From positions 174,006 to 238,005 of the forward strand of contig JABARQ010000011.1 of the NCBI GenBank assembly GCA_019186985.1: DNA of 64,000 nucleotides. The letters run 5' to 3'. Numbering within the stretch: the first letter of the stretch is position 1; each line of letters starts with the position of its first letter. Both the position numbers and the translations under genes were made by a program. The DNA is from Prosthecobacter sp. (GTDB lineage: Bacteria > Verrucomicrobiota > Verrucomicrobiia > Verrucomicrobiales > Verrucomicrobiaceae). Of this stretch, positions 62,400 to 64,000 are shown piece after piece. Below the pieces are notes generated by a model. It made no database searches and was not told where the DNA came from. It saw only the letters and a program-made list of their open reading frames with translations.

Positions 62400-63231
62400 T
62401 CCAGTCGTTGTGCCCGGCGCGTTGAACCAGGCCCGCGATGATCGATATGCTCATGCAGGCCGTTAGGGACAGCAGGCACAACGGGGCCAGGGTGGCGACA
62501 TCCACATGGCATCGAAATACGTTGTGGTGACTCCGCGCGCGTTTGTGTAGGGCCTGCTTGTGACCCGGGTGCATACTGCTTCGATCTTCATTTGATGTCG
62601 AATCCCCCTGTTGATTGCGAGCCTCGCCCCGGGGGAAGGTCCGGCCCGTTTCCGTCCTCGGAAATCATGACGCCAGCGCGGAACATGCCGCAGCCCTGGC
62701 GGGGCCTTGACGTACGGGGGACGGACCCGCAGAGGTTATGCCCAAAGCTTTGCCCCTCGTCGCGCTCCACAGCCCGAGAACCGGGCTCAACCACATTGCC
62801 GACGAGGGACAAAAGAGAAACGCGCCGTGCCCGTTCCGGGGGCAGTCGGCGCGCCCTGCGCTTGGCCGAGTGATGAGCCAGGACGCAGGAAATGGTTTGC
62901 TCCATGGTCCAACCATGGACGCAGAAAGGGAGAGCAGCGGCCGCACTTGGCTTGCTCTGGGGCAGGGGGCGCGAAAGCAGGACTTCAGCTGTTCTTCGAC
63001 GTGTCCTCATCGGTGGGTCCAAAATCACAAACCCCAGGCCGTGCCGGGGTGGTCTGTCAGGACCTCGACGTATGCCGCCGAGACCTACACGCAAAGAGCC
63101 TAAAGCCCCGCGTCGCTGGGATTCTGAACCTTTCATGTTTATTGACTACTCGGTTATCAGGCCGAGGCCGTTATCAGGCGGCACGTAGCTGTAAAACGAA
63201 AACCCTTCTCGAGTCAACTTAAATAATTGAA
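62400..63231. other. 830-nt region without a convincing gene, rich in inverted repeats
   Basis: Long frames exist on both strands (171 and 182 residues) but their Arg/Gly/Pro-rich translations look like GC-rich artefacts. Nested stems lie at 62754-62808, a 7-bp hairpin at 62902-62918 and an ACCCC/GGGGT hairpin near 63033-63052. A direct repeat GTTATCAGGC occurs at 63153-63162 and 63170-63179. It could be a structured RNA or a decayed element. Confidence 0.5.
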
Positions 63232-63822
63232 CTAGCCATTCAGCAGGCTCAGTTCGGCAATTGCTCGAGCAGCCAGGCTATTTATTTTATCAAGAGCGCC
63301 ACAGTTCAAGTGCATGGCGTTTTTTAAATTGTCACAGTAGGACTCATGCTGATTTTCATGCCTAATCTCCCCTTGAAGTTCCCAAAGAAATTTAAACATC
63401 ATTTCTGATTTAGCATGTAGAGCCTTTACTGCCGCCTCAGCACTAACCAAAAGTTTATAAACAGATGACTCCGAAGATGAGATTAAAAGCCCACGTCGAA
63501 TTTCTGACAAGTTTTCATGTTGTGAATTAAAGGGAATGTGAAACACCTTGTGAGGGAACGAGATTAACGATCCATCCGATTGTTTTAAGTAATTCTTGAT
63601 CTGTTCCTGATGGTAATTGATTTCGATTCGAAGGAGCTCAGCTTCTGCTGAAATTGCCTCGTAGAGCGCCTTGAGTTTTTCCTTTTTTTCTCGCTGGTCT
63701 TTGTGCTCGCTAAACTTGTGAGTGAAAAATGCACCCGCAAAGGCTGCAGATGCTGTTACTACGACGCTCATAAGTTCCACGCCCAGCTCAAGAAGCTTCC
63801 AACAATTTGATTCCGTTGCCAT
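63232..63822 (-). CDS. Membrane-anchored hypothetical protein, AT-richer than its neighbours
   Basis: I do not recognise this 196-residue protein. It has one N-terminal membrane segment (ELMSVVVTASAAFAGAFF) and then a soluble part rich in Lys, Glu and His (HKFSEHKDQREKKEKLKALY), helical to the end. Its base composition is clearly AT-richer than the rest of the window, which suggests recent transfer. The ATG at 63822 directly follows a hairpin and T-run and has no ribosome site; 63837 or an internal ATG could be the true start. Confidence 0.65.
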   Translation of the reverse strand: MATESNCWKLLELGVELMSVVVTASAAFAGAFFTHKFSEHKDQREKKEKLKALYEAISAEAELLRIEINYHQEQIKNYLKQSDGSLISFPHKVFHIPFNSQHENLSEIRRGLLISSSESSVYKLLVSAEAAVKALHAKSEMMFKFLWELQGEIRHENQHESYCDNLKNAMHLNCGALDKINSLAARAIAELSLLNG

Positions 63823-63856
63823 AAAAAAACCCGCCATAGCTATTAACTATGACGGG
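63823..63856 (-). terminator. Intrinsic terminator-like hairpin abutting a start codon
   Basis: On the minus strand a 10-bp stem (63856-63847 with 63839-63830, one U-G pair) with a 7-nt loop is followed by seven T (63829-63823). The ATG at 63822 comes immediately after. It could end a transcript entering from the right or act as an attenuator for this gene. Confidence 0.7.
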
Positions 63857-64000
63857 TTTATGGCTTTAGGCGCTGATAATCACCTAAAGCGAGCTGAAAG
63901 GTTCGAAAAATCAGCGAAACCAGAATAACACCTGCGCCTGGCGGCGCAACTGTCATCATGGCCCTTCTGTCAAATTCTTTAATTTGCCATTACATGCATT
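63857..64000. other. Right-edge spacer with two small inverted repeats
   Basis: CTTTAGG/CCTAAAG (63864-63870 and 63883-63889) and GCGCC/GGCGC (63934-63938 and 63943-63947) are visible. No gene is supported; the stretch is AT-rich and continues beyond the window. Confidence 0.4.

Noticed and set aside
62626..62660. Resemblance to the RNase P RNA 5' core (GAGGAAAGTCCGGGC-like)
   Set aside because: Only about half the core matches and no matching 3' element (ACAGAAA-type) lies downstream within the expected distance.

Overview
The window reads as chromosomal DNA from a GC-rich member of the Verrucomicrobia (PVC superphylum), probably near the Prosthecobacter/Verrucomicrobium type. The evidence is a DUF1549/DUF1553 planctomycete-type cytochrome protein, a PVC-type membrane-bound dehydrogenase with a C-terminal heme motif, a double-length UvrA like that of the chlamydiae, and a site before uvrA close to the LexA motif I recall for Verrucomicrobia. 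Genes are dense on both strands, and many long antisense frames are only GC-rich shadows. I see no tRNA, rRNA or CRISPR.

Layout. 1-4.0 kb (minus): an unbroken amidohydrolase/class III aminotransferase fusion running off the left edge, then a phosphate transporter and its DUF47 partner. 4.1-10.6 kb: secreted beta-propeller proteins, an HlyD adaptor, a protease/LamG-like/SirB1 fusion and a CDGSH protein. 10.9-19.2 kb: a coiled-coil TPR protein, mutY, an oligopeptide-binding protein, the DUF1549/1553 cytochrome protein and a Trm112-like protein. 19.2-24.8 kb: proA and plsY (minus), then ribBA-ribH-nusB-glycosyltransferase (plus). 24.8-31.5 kb: pbpC, a thioesterase, a flavin reductase with DUF3253, a SugE-type SMR pump, a TPR-AAA ATPase, a LolA-like protein and an orphan GcvH-like protein. 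31.7-39.7 kb: an EF-hand protein, a 1793-residue ceramidase/LamG/dehydrogenase/cytochrome mosaic, an FAD oxidoreductase and an RmlD-type reductase. 39.7-44.5 kb: rplT, rpmI, a cysteine-poor family 4-like uracil-DNA glycosylase, surE, yraN, dhaK and a glutathione peroxidase. 44.6-50.3 kb: tandem uvrA. 50.3-59.8 kb: a lipoprotein, an extracellular binding protein, dgt, an Ldh_2-type dehydrogenase, an RsmC-like methyltransferase, an SMP-30 protein, folD and a GlgM-type glycogen synthase.

59.9-64.0 kb is accessory in character: hypothetical proteins, a small basic histone-like protein, a HigB/HigA toxin-antitoxin pair, about 1 kb with no convincing gene but nested inverted repeats, and an AT-richer membrane-anchored hypothetical whose start codon abuts a terminator-like hairpin.

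The most notable features are gene fusions (amidohydrolase-aminotransferase, protease-SirB1, ceramidase-cytochrome, UvrA-UvrA), GGCTNAAGCC-type palindromes inside coding sequence (linkers of the giant mosaic and the tail of the HigA-like antitoxin), the LexA-like box before uvrA, and the structured spacer near 62.7 kb. None is proven to be a new system; each is given with a test.
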